A stretch of DNA of 64,000 bases from Anniella stebbinsi (GCA_029215795.1 JARDYH010000001.1:230295654-230359653); one strand, 5' to 3'; positions 45,885 through 56,760 are shown, counted from the stretch's first letter. Notes: generated from the sequence alone by a model not told the origin. Numbers and translations: made by a program.

Positions 45885-46385
45885 TAGGCTGACCAGACCC
45901 CCCGGGGTTTCCCGGTCCTAAACGGGAAAAATGGGCCAAACCGGGCCGACCAGGCCCCAGGGGGCAACCTCCGGGAAACAGCTCGTTCTCCTCCCGCGAG
46001 GAGGGGGGGTGGCGTGGCGCGGCGCGGGGGGACGCGGGGGGGCGGGCGGTGGCGCGAGGCACTTACCTGCTGAGGCGTCTGCTTCCCTCCGGTGCTCGGA
46101 ATCTATTGAGAAACAGGCTTCGCGGCCTGTCCCTCAGTAGCGCGCTGGGTGATGACGTCATCACCCGGCGCGGTACTGAGAGACAGGCCAGGAAGCCTGT
46201 TTCTCAGTAGATTCCAAGCACTGGAGGGAAGCAGACGCCCCAGCCGGTAAGGAGCGCGGGGCGGGCGGCGCGGGGTGTGCGTGCGGGCAGCGCGGGGCGG
46301 GGGGGCTGCGTGGGGGTGTGTGTTTTGGGTGGGTGGGGGGGCGGGGGGGGTCCGGGATTTTGATCCTCAAAATCTGGTCACCCTA
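45885..46385. mobile_element. 501-bp GC-rich non-autonomous hAT foldback
   Basis: A perfect 8-bp duplication GGTTAAGT (45877-45884, 46386-46393) flanks terminal repeats TAGGCTGACCAGA and TCTGGTCACCCTA. The flanking zones are very GC-rich (GCGGGG runs). The centre, 46062-46252, is one large palindrome with two nested CAGGC/GCCTG hairpins and the perfect core GGGTGATGACGTCATCACCC (46147-46166). The same palindrome plan occurs in the hAT at 7465-8467, though that element has different ends. The terminal TAGGCTGACCA is shared with the dimer MITEs. No coding capacity; frames of 69 to 75 codons are GC-repeat artefacts. Confidence 0.9.
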
Positions 46386-46956
46386 GGTTAAGTCCTCTAG
46401 GGGGCTTTCCAGGAAGCACAAGAAGCCTGAGAGGCTGCAAAGGTAGAACCAGATAATAAAAGTTGTAGAATAAATTGCACAACGCGCACACACCCTCAGC
46501 CAGCTCCGAAGCCCTGCCCGCTGAGACATTACTCTGAGATTCTATTCCCCCCTTTCCACATTTTGTTGGATGCAATTTCTTTTTGTCACTCCCCTCAATG
46601 AATGGTTGAAAATAAATAGATCGACACATTTGGCACAGTGCTAGTCTGGCATAGTTTTCTTATATTTGAATATAGGGAATGGTGATGCAAGAAGAAAACA
46701 CATCTGAGATACTAGTTTGGTAGGAAAGCAATACAGTTATTCTTTAAGCTGCATCACATTTCACTTTACAGCAAGAAATCAAAACCCGGGGGGCTTCTTA
46801 TCAAAAGTCCATGCAAACTCGATGAAACTCTCCTTTTGGCTTCAGGGGGAGAGTGGCACTGAACAACAGAGGTCTGTTTTGTCTTTCAGCTTCCTAGTAT
46901 CAGAAGTAGTTGCCAATACAGCCATTGTATCTAAACCCACTCTTTGCTTGACGTTT
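46386..46956. other. No recognised gene
   Basis: Unassigned sequence upstream of a Penelope-like end. A 101-codon frame (46717-47022) runs into the hairpin that follows and has no family signature. Confidence 0.45.
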
Positions 46957-47385
46957 CCTGGAGGCTGGAGCACTTCTCTACAATTTCGTGGTTGTTACTA
47001 CGAAAAGCTGAATCTAGAATAAGAATTAAAGATCAAAGTTTTCTGAGCATAGAAATTGTAGAGAAGTGCTCCAGCCTCCAGGTCAGTGTATAAAATCTTT
47101 CATATGAATGTGTAAATGTTGAATATTTGTAGTGTGTTTGATAGCAAAGGAATGTAAACTAAGATGTGTTTCAGTGTGATATGGGTGTTGTTTCGTGCTT
47201 GCTTAATATAATGGTTAATGATTTTATGTTGTATCTTAGAGTTGGCTAAAATGTGGCTATATTTGTTTTATGTAGCTCCCGACGAAAGTTTTGTAACCGA
47301 AACGCGTCGAGCAGCTAGAAGATAGGATAAAAGAAATAAAGAAAAATATTTTTACATAGCACCGGAGCTTTGCTCTCTTTTTTCT
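46957..47385 (+). mobile_element. Penelope-like element terminal region (candidate)
   Basis: Starts with a perfect 30-bp inverted repeat (46957-46986 with 47053-47082, 66-nt spacer). About 190 bp further lies the hammerhead-like core listed next, then AATAAAGAAAAATATTTTTA and a GCACCGGAGCTTTGCTCTC stretch. The spacing core, AATAAA, short G/C-rich block, T-rich tract is repeated at 58847-58944. Penelope-like elements are known to carry hammerhead motifs in their terminal repeats; assignment rests on that and on the two-copy likeness. No reverse transcriptase or GIY-YIG frame is present. Confidence 0.45.
47275..47312 (+). ncRNA. Hammerhead-like ribozyme motif, minimal type I, variant core
   Basis: Stem I GCTC (47275-47278) pairs with GAGC (47309-47312). 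Between them come CCGACGA (47279-47285; the consensus core is CUGANGA, so one base differs), a stem II GTT/AAC with TTGT loop (47288-47297), GAAA (47299-47302) and CGCG with the putative cleavage triplet GTC (47306-47308). Layout fits the minimal hammerheads of Penelope-like elements. The changed core base and unpaired A/C next to stem II argue that this copy cleaves poorly or not at all. Confidence 0.4.
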
Positions 47386-47601
47386 CCAGCTTGTTGGTGC
47401 TTCCTTCCCTCTTTGTTCCATCAGCTGTTGAACATCCCCATATGTATTGCCAGGACATACAGGTGGTGTTTCTTCTTTGACAAACAACACAGGGAAGAAT
47501 GTCAACAAACAGCAATGAGTGAAACTGAACAGCCATAGTATTGCAGATTAAGGTAACATTGTGGGTGGAAGATCAGACCAAAGCCATGATGAACAAGCCA
47601 T

Positions 47602-47646
<45 letters not shown>

Positions 47647-48308
47647 TGCAAGCCAAGGTGATATAAGCTATTGGTTTAAGCAGAGTTCTTGTGTACATAA
47701 AAACATCAACATCATCATCATGGCTGTAAATCATAATGTTAGTGAACATTTAGTGATATGGAACATTTATACACCTAGATTTTGTTTTGTTTGTGATAAG
47801 GTTATCAACACATAACAATGATTTCCAGGAGGCAGCATTGTCTCCCCATTTCATGCTCTGTAGACGTGAGATTTGTTACACACAAAGCTGGAAGGCTCTA
47901 GGGAATTGAAGGCCAACTTTTTTCCATACTTGATTCAATTACAGCAGTGTTGTATCTGCAATTAAGTCATTAAAGAATGCTTGTGGCTATGGAGTAAAAT
48001 TCCACTTGTCTACAAGATGGAGGGGGTGTTCAGTCCCCTTAAAATTGATTCAGAACTGAGAGTCCATTGGTGCAGTTCTTTTTAATCTTCTTGAATCACA
48101 ATTTGTCACCTGTTCATATGGAGACTATTATAGTCTATGAGTTATTCTGAAGTGATCAAAAACAGCTGTTTTGCTTGCTTGACATTTTGTCCAGCGAGCT
48201 TTAATTGACTGATTAATCTATAGTGAACCAGATGAGTCTGATCATTTAGCTTCTGGCAACCTTCTTACTGGATTGGCTAAATGTCAGCAGAAAATTTAAA
48301 TAGCTAGG
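47386..48308. other. No recognised gene; (AT)n inside
   Basis: Holds an (AT)n run at 47604-47642; otherwise unassigned. Confidence 0.5.
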
Positions 48309-48309
48309 T

Positions 48310-49286
48310 TGACAAAATTGCTCTCAGGGAGGGAATTGAGAAAGCAGTCTCATGCTGAGAAAATGGAACATGCATCTTTTTTAAGATGCTTTTTTCTTTT
48401 TCATTTTTTTAAAGCAGTGTTTACCATTTCTTTTAAGGTTAAATTGTCTAACTGTTGGAGGTGTCATGGGGTTAATGCTTATTCTGTTCCTATGTTCTGG
48501 AAATGCCCAATTGTTGCCTCCTTTTGGGAGGAAGTCATTAAACACATAAAGTTTGCATTGGAAAGCTCTTTAACATTTTCTGATGTACATGTTATCTTAA
48601 ATTATGCACCTGCTTCTTGGAACATAACACATAGTCAGTAGGCTGACCATATGAAAAGGAGGACAGGGCACATTTAACTTTAACAGTTGTAGAGGAAAGG
48701 GAATTTCAGCCAGTGTCATTTGTATGCAGTTAGTCCCTGGTGATATTCCCTCTTCATCACAACAGTTAAAGCTGCAGGCGCTATACTAGAGTGACCATAT
48801 ACAAAAGAAGGCAGGGCCCCTGCAACTTTAACTGTTGTGATGAAGAGGGAATTTCACCAGGAACTAATTGCATACAAATGACACTGGCTGAAATTCCCTT
48901 TTCTCTACAACTGTTAAAGTTACATGAGCCCTGTCCTCCTTTTCATATGGTCAGCCTAATAGTCAGTGTAAATTGATTTTTTTTGCACTCTCTTGACTGC
49001 TAAAAGACTGATACTATAATATTGGAAAGATAAAAGCTCACTGCCTATAAGGAACTAAAAATACTAGCAAGGTTTGAAAGAGTGGTATATAGGTGCCATT
49101 CCTGAATGGACTTATATTTGGATATTTGATCTGTTTTTGCTGAAGTTGATGTGTAATTTACTCCTTCCCCCCCTCTTTTTTTAGTATGTTGCAATATTTG
49201 AAGCTGAGGCCTTTAAACTATGTAGCTACACATGCATCTTTTTATTTTTTGTTTTATTGTTCTGTTTGTTAAAACTTACAATAAAA
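48310..49286 (+). mobile_element. L1-like LINE 3' end, interrupted by a MITE
   Basis: A frame from 48309 reads KLSNCWRCHGVNAYSVPMFWK then CPIVASFWEEVIKHIKF, the C-terminal zinc-knuckle block of L1 ORF2 (C-x2-C ... H-M-x-W-x-C); the usual His is Pro here. The frame is broken at 48639 by a 320-bp MITE and resumes past 48966 with a diverged ATAAAAGCTCACTGCCTATA segment, stops included. It ends TTAAAACTTACAATAAAAAT followed by GAT triplets. 5' truncated and old. L1-like assignment rests on the Cys block and Trp spacing. Confidence 0.65.
48639..48958. mobile_element. 320-bp inverted-dimer hAT-type MITE, copy 2, nested in L1-like DNA
   Basis: TAGGCTGACCATATGAAAAG to its complement, flanked by a perfect 8-bp duplication ATAGTCAG (48631-48638, 48959-48966). 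Same 320-bp length and same internal junction as copy 1: a complete reversed monomer begins TAGAGTGACC at 48787. Insertion splits the L1-like element, so it is the younger of the two. Confidence 0.93.
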
Positions 49287-49327
49287 ATTGATGATGATGA
49301 TGATGATGATGATGATAATGATAATAT
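49287..49327. repeat. (GAT)n microsatellite
   Basis: GAT triplets passing into AATGAT and AAT, directly after the L1-like terminus; probably grown from its tail. Confidence 0.9.
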
Positions 49328-49707
49328 TTAAATTGTCTAGGCAAAAAGGAATTCTGCACATGCACACACACTTACTGGCTGGAAAACCAGTGAGCCTCCA
49401 ACCATAGAGGAACAGAGAAGAAAAAGGACTATAGCACAGTAACAGAACACCTACTTTGCATGTAGAACTGGGGTGGGAGACAGCTTTGGGAGAGTGGTCC
49501 AAACTATGTCCTCTGGAAGAATCCAAGAAGCCTCCATGGGCCAGATGGAAAACCTCCATGGGCTGGATTAGGCTACAGGACAGAGCTTCCTCATCTCTTA
49601 TGTAGGAATTTTCCAGGTTCAATCCCTGGCATTTCCAGTCAAAAGGATTAGTGGTTTGATGGGGAAGACCTCTGTCTGAGATGCTGAAGAGCTGCCTGCC
49701 AGTTAGC

Positions 49708-49772
49708 AGGGCTGGCCCTATCATTAGGCAGAATGAAGTGGCCACCTCAGGCAGGAGATGCTGGGATTGGGG
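49708..49772 (+). repeat. Dispersed repeat shared with 38410-38475
   Basis: AGGGCTGGCCCTATCATTAG, GCAGAATGAAGTGGCCACCT and CAGGCAGGAGATGCTGGG. Family not identified. A related CTCAGGCAGCAAAATG phrase appears at 50031. Confidence 0.5.
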
Positions 49773-49801
49773 AGCAATGGTGAGGTGCTGGGATGACATA
49801 A

Positions 49802-49878
49802 TGGCCATGTTCAGAAGACAAAAAGCCTTATTCAGTGTGGTTAAAGCCATGGTTTAAGGTGTCTTCTGAATGGGGCCA
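49802..49878. mobile_element. 77-bp palindromic MITE
   Basis: TGGCCATGTTCAGAAGACA faces TGTCTTCTGAATGGGGCCA, 17 of 19 positions pairing, with AAGCCATGGTTTAAG in the middle. Related by CATGTTCAGA and AAGCCATGGTT to the families at 20164 and 32478. Confidence 0.6.
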
Positions 49879-52858
49879 ACTGTGTGTGCTACATGGCTAG
49901 AATGGTGACCTGCCTAGCCTGCTGCCCTCGGATACAGTGGAGTTTGCTGTCCCATTGCTGGTGTTGAAGTAAGATTCAACTGCATGTTCAGTCAGCACAG
50001 GGCTGTGGAATGAGGGGAGGCCCACTTTGCCTCAGGCAGCAAAATGTCTTAGGCAACCCCTGCTGTATACACAGAGTAGACCATATTGGGCAAGGTGGAC
50101 AAGCAATCAGAGCAGTTGTACAGCAGTTTCCTGTTGTTCCTAAGGACACATTTCATGACTGAATAAACTTCTCTTCTTATTACCCTCTGTTATATTTTTA
50201 TTATAGTGATCTTTATTTCCCCCTATCATTTTCTCCCCATTCTCTTTCTTCCTTTCTCATTTTACTGTTCACATTCCCAAGTGCTTGTTGTGTATTTTTC
50301 TCATCACATATGTGTGTGTGTGTGTGTGTGTGTACACACACAGGGGAAGGAGAGATAAAACAAGACAGAAAAAAGATACAACACAGCAGGTTTCCTCTCT
50401 AACTGGTTGCTTCCTGACAATAGGACAAGGTCAGAGATTTGACCTTGCCTTCTTTTTCAAAGCCACAGTTATTAATGGGAGCTGGAGGGAGAATTTTATA
50501 CATATTTTTAAAGGATGCCCTTCTTATGAAGACAGATGAAGTGGAGGCACAAAAGACCTTGTACTAAAAAGCTGTGCCTGACTCTCACCTTGACTACAAT
50601 GTCCACTGAATGCCTTCTCATCTCAGCAACTTGTCATTGGCATAAGCTTGTATTGCATAATTCCTACACTTAACAAGGGCAAGCTCTCCATGAGGTAAGG
50701 AGAGGTTGACCCACACGCACACTTCAACAGAAATCAATGCAGAATGACAGGAAATGTTTATTACACAAGTTAAGCCTTTTGTCCAATCCCTCTCCTATAA
50801 TTGGAACACTGCCCATCTTCTAAAAATAATTATCCATGCCAAATCCTCCAAATGTCAAAAACAAAACTAAAATGTGCATTGCCACCCATATTTGTAGATA
50901 ATTCACGGGTTAGTAAGAAGATACAAAACTGAACACAGCATTTGCGGGACTTCAGTTCAGCCATCCTTCAAATCTATTCTTATTTGTGTCGCCTTCTTCT
51001 AACGCTTGGTGATTTTCTGCATGTTCCCCTAGAGACCAAAGGGGCGTGCGGGAGGGGAGCAAGATAGCTTACAATGCATGATGCAGTCATGTTGGATGGC
51101 CAGAACAACACAGTTTCTTCTGTCTCAATAACATGCTCTACTAACCCCTCTTAAGATTTGCTGCAGTGGAAATTTTGCCACGATTCGTGCTGTGAGGATA
51201 TCCAGGAAGATTTTGTTAGCTTCAGACTTCAAGGTTGTCATTCTTCATTATATCATGTAATTTCCTTTTCTTCCTTCCGGGGTGATGTGCTAATGTTAGG
51301 AACTGAACATGAAGTTCTCCGCTCCTTGCCCAGGGTGACTGCCTTCTCTCAGCCGTTGTAGTAACAGCCATGGCTCTTCATTTAGCATCATATTCAACTT
51401 TTTCTGGACAAAGAGTACTGCTACAGTTTTTAACTTTTGCATTATATATCATGACTGCCTTTATTTTTGTTCTCTGGACTTTCACACTGAAAAAGCACAA
51501 TTTCAGGAGGGAAAGCATGATGTGGTTGTGAGTTGGCAGCAGCATCATATAAACAATGGGGCACAGCTGTGCAGCTACGATGGAGCATATAGGGCATATA
51601 GTCAACCCCCCGGTGGGCATGGATGCCCAGAAGCTGATGCCAGGTCTTTTTGCTACTCTCTCCATCATCTATTGCTCTCTGGGTGGTTATTTGGGGGGCA
51701 CTTGGTCTGCTGAGCCCTGAACTGCACTGCTGATTGCACCTGCAGGAAACTCTATTTCTAAGGTGGCTTCTTGCCTCTGTACTATTTCTGCCTCCAGTGC
51801 TGTTCTAAGCACCACTTGTAGTTTCCCGCATGGAATGGTTGCCATAAGCAGGCATCTTCCTATCATTCTCCCAGTGATTCACAGGCAGCCTTCAGTTGGT
51901 GGTTCTGACAATACTGACAGAGCCCCTTGTGATTTGACTGTAGCTTGGCCAATTTATTGACACAACTCAAGAAAAATAAACTAACTACAGAGCCGCTCTG
52001 AGATGTGGTGGTGGAGTTTGAATGCAGTTGCTCTTCATTCTTTCTGATTTGCTTTTTGTTTTTATGGACTGCTGAGCAGGTACAGAAGGCATGTTGTCTC
52101 CCTTTCAGATCTATTATTTATGTATCGATATAACCTATCCTAACCAAGACAGGTTCAATAAGATAAAAGTTCCTCCCAACCACAACTCATACTAAATATT
52201 GATGCTGCATTTCGACTGCTGAGCGAAGGCAGCTCTCTCTGGATCAAAAAGCATTTCCTCTCCTAGGATGCTCTTCCTCCAGCATCTGTTTTTAATTTTA
52301 AAAATGATACATATCTCCCAAAAGCCAATAAGCCATACCGAACGTATGAATGATCCCCCCCCCCAAAGAGTGGCCATGGAAGCATGGATTTCCAATAGAT
52401 ATCCTGACAAAGTCTTGGCTAGACTGATGTTGAAATTGCAAGCATTCTCCCCTTTTATCATTCAACTTAGGGGAGGGAAGATATAGAAAGCAAACTATTT
52501 TAACCCTGTTAATTTCAGGTCTGAATCTTTATATGTCAATTTAATTATACAGTGGATGTCATCCTTATTATCAGTTCTGACTAGGAGTCAGGAACTGATT
52601 GCTGCCAGATTAAAACTGGTCCTCGCTATGGGCCAATCTTCCTGGGTGATCTAGTGTGGAGGGGGAGCACTTTGAGGTCATTAGTGACACATGATGTTGT
52701 TGCCGTTGAAGCAACCTCATAGATTCCTTCAGGAAAAGGCACTTTTTTTGCAGGGTACTTTTAGTCTGTTGTTTTTCCTTAATGTGGTTCCCATGTGGTA
52801 CAGCTGCTGTGTGCCTCATTCCTCTGGATTAAATCTGGCATGATCAGCATGCCCAGGG
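49879..52858. other. 3 kb without a recognised gene
   Basis: A (GT)n run at 50311-50342 and a C run at 52356-52364. Frames to 96 codons are unsupported. Two CAGCATCATATAAACAATGG-like phrases do not extend into a known element. Confidence 0.5.
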
Positions 52859-52879
52859 ATAATAATAATAATAATAATA

Positions 52880-52912
<33 letters not shown>

Positions 52913-52913
52913 T
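52859..52913. repeat. (AAT)n/(ATT)n tract, L2 tail
   Basis: AAT triplets switch to ATT triplets at about 52881, giving a perfect hairpin-capable run. It is the 3' tail of the antisense L2 that follows. Confidence 0.9.
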
Positions 52914-53775
52914 GTAACCCGCCTCTCCCACCGGATCGAGGCGGGGAACAACAACAATATAAACATAAAAATAACAACAGTTAAAAATTTTAAAAAGCAA
53001 GAGAACAATACAACATTAAAAACATCTTAAAATTCATCTGGATAGGCCTGTCGGAAGAGGACAGTCTTCATGACTCTCTTAAATTCATGAAGACTGTCAA
53101 TTTGTCTAACCTCCTCCGACAGACCATTCCATAGTCTGGGAGCGATGGAAGAAAAGGTCCTCTGGGTAACATTCGCCAGCCTAGTTCTGGCTGGCTTGAG
53201 TAAGTTCTTCCCAGAGGACCTAAGTGTGCGGGGCGGATTGTACGGGAGAAGGCGATCCCGCAAGTACCCTGGACCCAAACCATGTAGGGCTTTAAAGGTA
53301 ATAACCAACACTTTATACTTCGCCCGGAAACTGATTGGCAGCCAGTGAAGCGATTTTAAAACTGGTGTGATGTGATCACCCCTAGGTGTACCGGTGACCA
53401 ACCTGGCTGCCATATTTTGAACAAGTTGAAGTTTCCGGACTAGGCACAAAGGTAGCCCTATGTACAGCGCATTGCAGAAGTCGAGCCTCGAAGTTACCAG
53501 TGCGTGCACTACTGTCTTTAGGTCTTCCAACTCTAGGAAGGGGCGCAGCTGGCATATCAGCCGAAGCTGATAGTAGGCACTCCTGGCCGTCGCATCAATC
53601 TGGGCTGTCATCTGGAGCGACGGATCCAGGAGTACCCCCAAGCTGCGAACACAATCTTTCAGGGGGGGGGTGTAACCCCATCCAGAATTGGTTGACACAC
53701 TTCCAGACCCAGGTTGGGGCCTTTGACAGCAAGCACCTCCGTCTTGTCTGGATTCAGCTTCAGGGATGTTTCTTT
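52914..53775 (-). mobile_element. L2-type LINE, second subfamily, antisense
   Basis: The minus strand carries the coding block detailed in the next entry, an A/T-rich UTR with TTGTTGTTCCCCGCC, and the tail GGGAGAGGCGGGTTACAAAT followed by AAT triplets. The tail and protein differ clearly from the young L2 at 36985, so two L2 subfamilies are present. The 5' end is truncated near GCTGAAGCTGAATCC (antisense, about 53765). Confidence 0.92.
53030..53775 (-). pseudogene. L2 ORF2 C-terminal fragment with one frameshift
   Basis: From the start of homology: LKLNPDKTEVLAV in one frame, then a shift in the G run at 53661-53669, then CVRSLGVLLDPSLQMTAQID, SRLDFCNALYIGLPL, HITPVLKSLHWLPI, YKVLVITFKALHGLGPGYL and FSSIAPRLWNGL, closing with a stop after QAYPDEF. 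These are the conserved blocks downstream of the L2 reverse transcriptase active site. Apart from the homopolymer shift the frame is intact over some 200 codons. The first 80 or so residues of the longer open frame (up to 53923) are out-of-frame or flanking translation. Confidence 0.88.
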
Positions 53776-54712
53776 CACCTGACTGGGACCTCAGTTTAGG
53801 GGTGGGGCACTCTCTGCTTTCTGCCATTGTAGTGCTTTCCCGCCATTTCACAGTAGCCTGCGTTGACGTCAGGTTTCTGTACTTTGCCACTAACTGTAAT
53901 TTATTTCTTCTTTCCTTCTTCACCCCTCCGAAGTAAATGATCTGGGTTTAGCTGCATAATTTTCTGGAATTGCTAATTCTCTAAGTCTCGAAATCGCTAA
54001 ACCTCCAAAATTCCAAATGGTTAAATCACTACATTGCTATAGTGCTTTAGCACTTTATTGCTTTACTGCTTTGGCAATATACCATGGCTCTATATGTGTG
54101 ATATTCCTGTATGGTTCCATCTAGCAGGAGTGTAATTTCTGTGGAGAAAGATTGGCAAGCACACTTGGCGGTGGGATGTAGGGAAACCTCCAGACAAAAC
54201 TTCCTTTCCTCTGGATGCTTACTATCCCTTACAAAACATTTCTTGTCCTGAGCAGGGGAAAGTGGGGGGAAGGTTGAGATGTACATTTCAACTGGCAGGA
54301 CTCCTCCCACCTCACCCCAATGTAAGGTGGATTAGAGTGCAGGGGGACCTACGAAAGTGATTGGCTTGGGAGGGGTATCGTCCACGTTTTTCATCTTAGT
54401 GTGCTGCTGGGGGACCAAAGCCAATTTCAGGGGGGAAAAGTGGAGAAAAGCTGAAAGTGATTCTCAATACATTTCCGTGAAGATGGCCCCCATGTTACTA
54501 AGCCTTTTTTCTACCATTGCAGGCTTTTTGATGTTGCTCAGAGGGAACAAGAAAAGGTACAATAGAGGAAAATTCAATTCCCCATATACCCTTCTCTTTC
54601 TTTAGTCTCTTGACTTTCCAAGCCAGGAAATTGCTCAGCTGGTCTAGATGTTACCTTTAGATATTATTCTCTAGATATTATCCTAGCTGCTTCCTCAAGA
54701 TGAGTGCCTTCT
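53776..54712. other. No recognised gene
   Basis: CTAGATATTATTCTCTAGAT-like phrases repeat near 54655-54680 (TAGATATTAT twice, 17 bp apart). Otherwise unassigned. Confidence 0.5.
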
Positions 54713-55211
54713 TAAGAACATAAGAAAACAAGGAGTGCCATTCTGGATCAGACCGAGGCTCCATCTAGTCCAGCACTCTGTTCGCACAGTGGCTAACCAG
54801 TTGTCGACCAGGGACTAACAAAGCAGGACATGATGCAACAGTCCCCTCCCACCCATGTACCCTAGCAACTGGTGCACAAAGGCTTACTGCCTCGGATACT
54901 GGAGGTAGTACATAACCATCAGGACTAGTAGCCATTGATAGCCTTCTCCTCCAGAAATTTATCCAACCCCCTTTTAAAGCCATCCAAATTTGTGGCCATC
55001 AGTACATCTTGTGGTAGTGAATTCCAAAGTTTAACTATGTGCGGTGTGAAGAAGTATGTCCTTTTATTTGTCCTGAATCTCCCACCAATCAGCTTCATGG
55101 GATGACCCTGAGTTCTAGTATTTTGAGAGAGGGAGTAAAATGTCTCCCTATCCACCTTTGCCACACCATGCTCAAATTTGTTCTCTGCTAGAAGGCCTAT
55201 GAACACATGCC
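54713..55211 (-). mobile_element. CR1-type LINE 3' end, antisense
   Basis: Starts TAAGAACATAAGAA (reversed terminal octamer) and GGATCAGACCGAGGCTCCAT. The minus-strand frame 54925-55206 reads RTQGHPMKLIGGRFRTNKR, then TYFFTPHIVKLWNSLPQDV and LDGFKRGLDKFLEEKAI, the C-terminus of the CR1-type protein. Longest of three copies of this subfamily in the window (34324, 39527). 5' truncated near 55211. Confidence 0.9.
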
Positions 55212-55795
55212 ATGTGACCTACGGTAGGCATGCTTGGGGAATTTGTTCTTTGTGAACTCCAGGCTAAACTGATTTGATCTGCTCCTCCTGGACTAATGTG
55301 CAGATTGGAACACAGTTATCCTTCAGATTGCACTTTGCCAATATTTGCAATGCAGTCCTCTTTTTTAAAAAAGCGCACCAAAATGTGTTTTAAAATGTAC
55401 ATTTTGCTTTGAGATGAACTGCTTTTAGAAGTGCAAGAATCCTGCGGCACTTTAAAGACATACGTTTTTGTGGACTCTAGTCGAACTATCTAACTATCAG
55501 GTGCATGAAGCATTATTGAGAGTTTGGTACATATGGCGATGGGGTGGGAGGGAGGGAGGGAGCAGTGCCGGCTCCAGGCTATGGAAAGCTCTTGACCAAT
55601 ATAACCTCCATGGGTACCATCTCTTAGTGAATCTACCTTCCCACCATCATTGTCAACGGCTCCTCCTCCTCCTATCGCTCATCATTGCTACCACGTGCTT
55701 GCTTGACAAGCAGAGGGCCAGTAGCCAGTGGCTTCTGCTATTCCTCCTTCTCATCACCTTTGTTGTATTAGCCAGAGTGAAAGGCAGGTAAACAA
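55212..55795. other. No recognised gene
   Basis: A GGGAGGGAGGGAG patch at 55547-55562; the 107-codon frame 55468-55791 is Leu-rich in its second half and has no family signature. Confidence 0.45.
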
Positions 55796-56760
55796 TAGGG
55801 GTGTGCATGCCCAAAATTATCATTTCGTATCATTATCGGAAATCACTTTTTAAAAAAATTTCGGATCGGATTATATCGTAGGTAAATCATATTGTATTTC
55901 TGATAATTATCGGAAATCCGATATTTCATTTGCAGTCCCATTGTGCCCTATAGAGCTGAATTTTTAAAAAGGAAAAATGCCTGTAACTTCTGTATTTTCA
56001 AAGTTAGAGGCTTGAAACTTGGTCACAGTGCTTATGGGGTATGTCTAAGTATGTGTATGAAATTTGAGATCGATCCCTCCAACCCTTGATTTTATATGAA
56101 TTTATTAAAGATCGTTTAAGTTCTGATAGGTCAGAATGACAGCTTGCTACGTGCGTTCATTCAGACCTGTCAAAAAGTTGCAGGATCTTTAAAAAAATTC
56201 ATATAAAATACAAGGGTGGAGGGATTGAAATGAAATTTGGCACATATGTGTAGCAACATGTGTTAGACATGTGTATGAAATTTGAGACCGATCCCTCCAA
56301 CCCTCGATTTTATATGAATTTGTTAAAGATCATGCAACTTTATTGACAGCTGGTTGACCGGGCCTCCATGCTGTCATCTTGTTGTCTGCTTTTTTCCCAT
56401 AGGCTTGCATTGGGGGAAATGCATGCATAACTTTTTTATTTGCAATGATAATGACATGAAACTTGGGGAGCCAGGACTAGCAAGATCCAATCTGCAATGT
56501 CCAAAAAGTTTCATGTCTCTATCTTTTCAAATTAAAAGTTATAGGGGGTCCCCCAAAAGCCCCATCCCCCACTGTAACTTCTTCATTTTTAAAGATAAAA
56601 ACTTGAAACTTGTGGGACATTGAAGATGGGATCTGGCTGGTTATTTGTGAAAAAAAATCAGAGCAATTGTTCAAACCCTCAATTTTCTATGATTTTTTTA
56701 AAGATTGTGCTCCTTCTGAAAGCTGGTTGACCGGGCCTCAGCTTTCAGAATGATTAAAAT
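55796..56760. mobile_element. hAT relative with TAGGGGTGTGCA end, right end not found
   Basis: Left terminus TAGGGGTGTGCATGCCCAAA, then TATCGGAAATC repeats. Inside, CCCTCCAACCCTTGATTTTA (56076) is answered in reverse by AAAATACAAGGGTGGAGGG (56204), and again in direct order at 56295. GCTGGTTGACCGGGCCTC occurs at 56348 and 56723. The CATAGGCTTGCATTGGGG phrase at 56399 is shared with the hAT at 7465 (7598, 7633). No matching right terminus or duplicate of GTAAACAA was found before the R4-like fragment, so the copy is truncated. Confidence 0.6.

Noticed and set aside
53776..53923. N-terminal extension of the antisense L2 open frame, Lys/Arg-rich.
   Set aside because: L2 similarity in this frame begins only after the G-run frameshift; the upstream part is flanking or out of frame.
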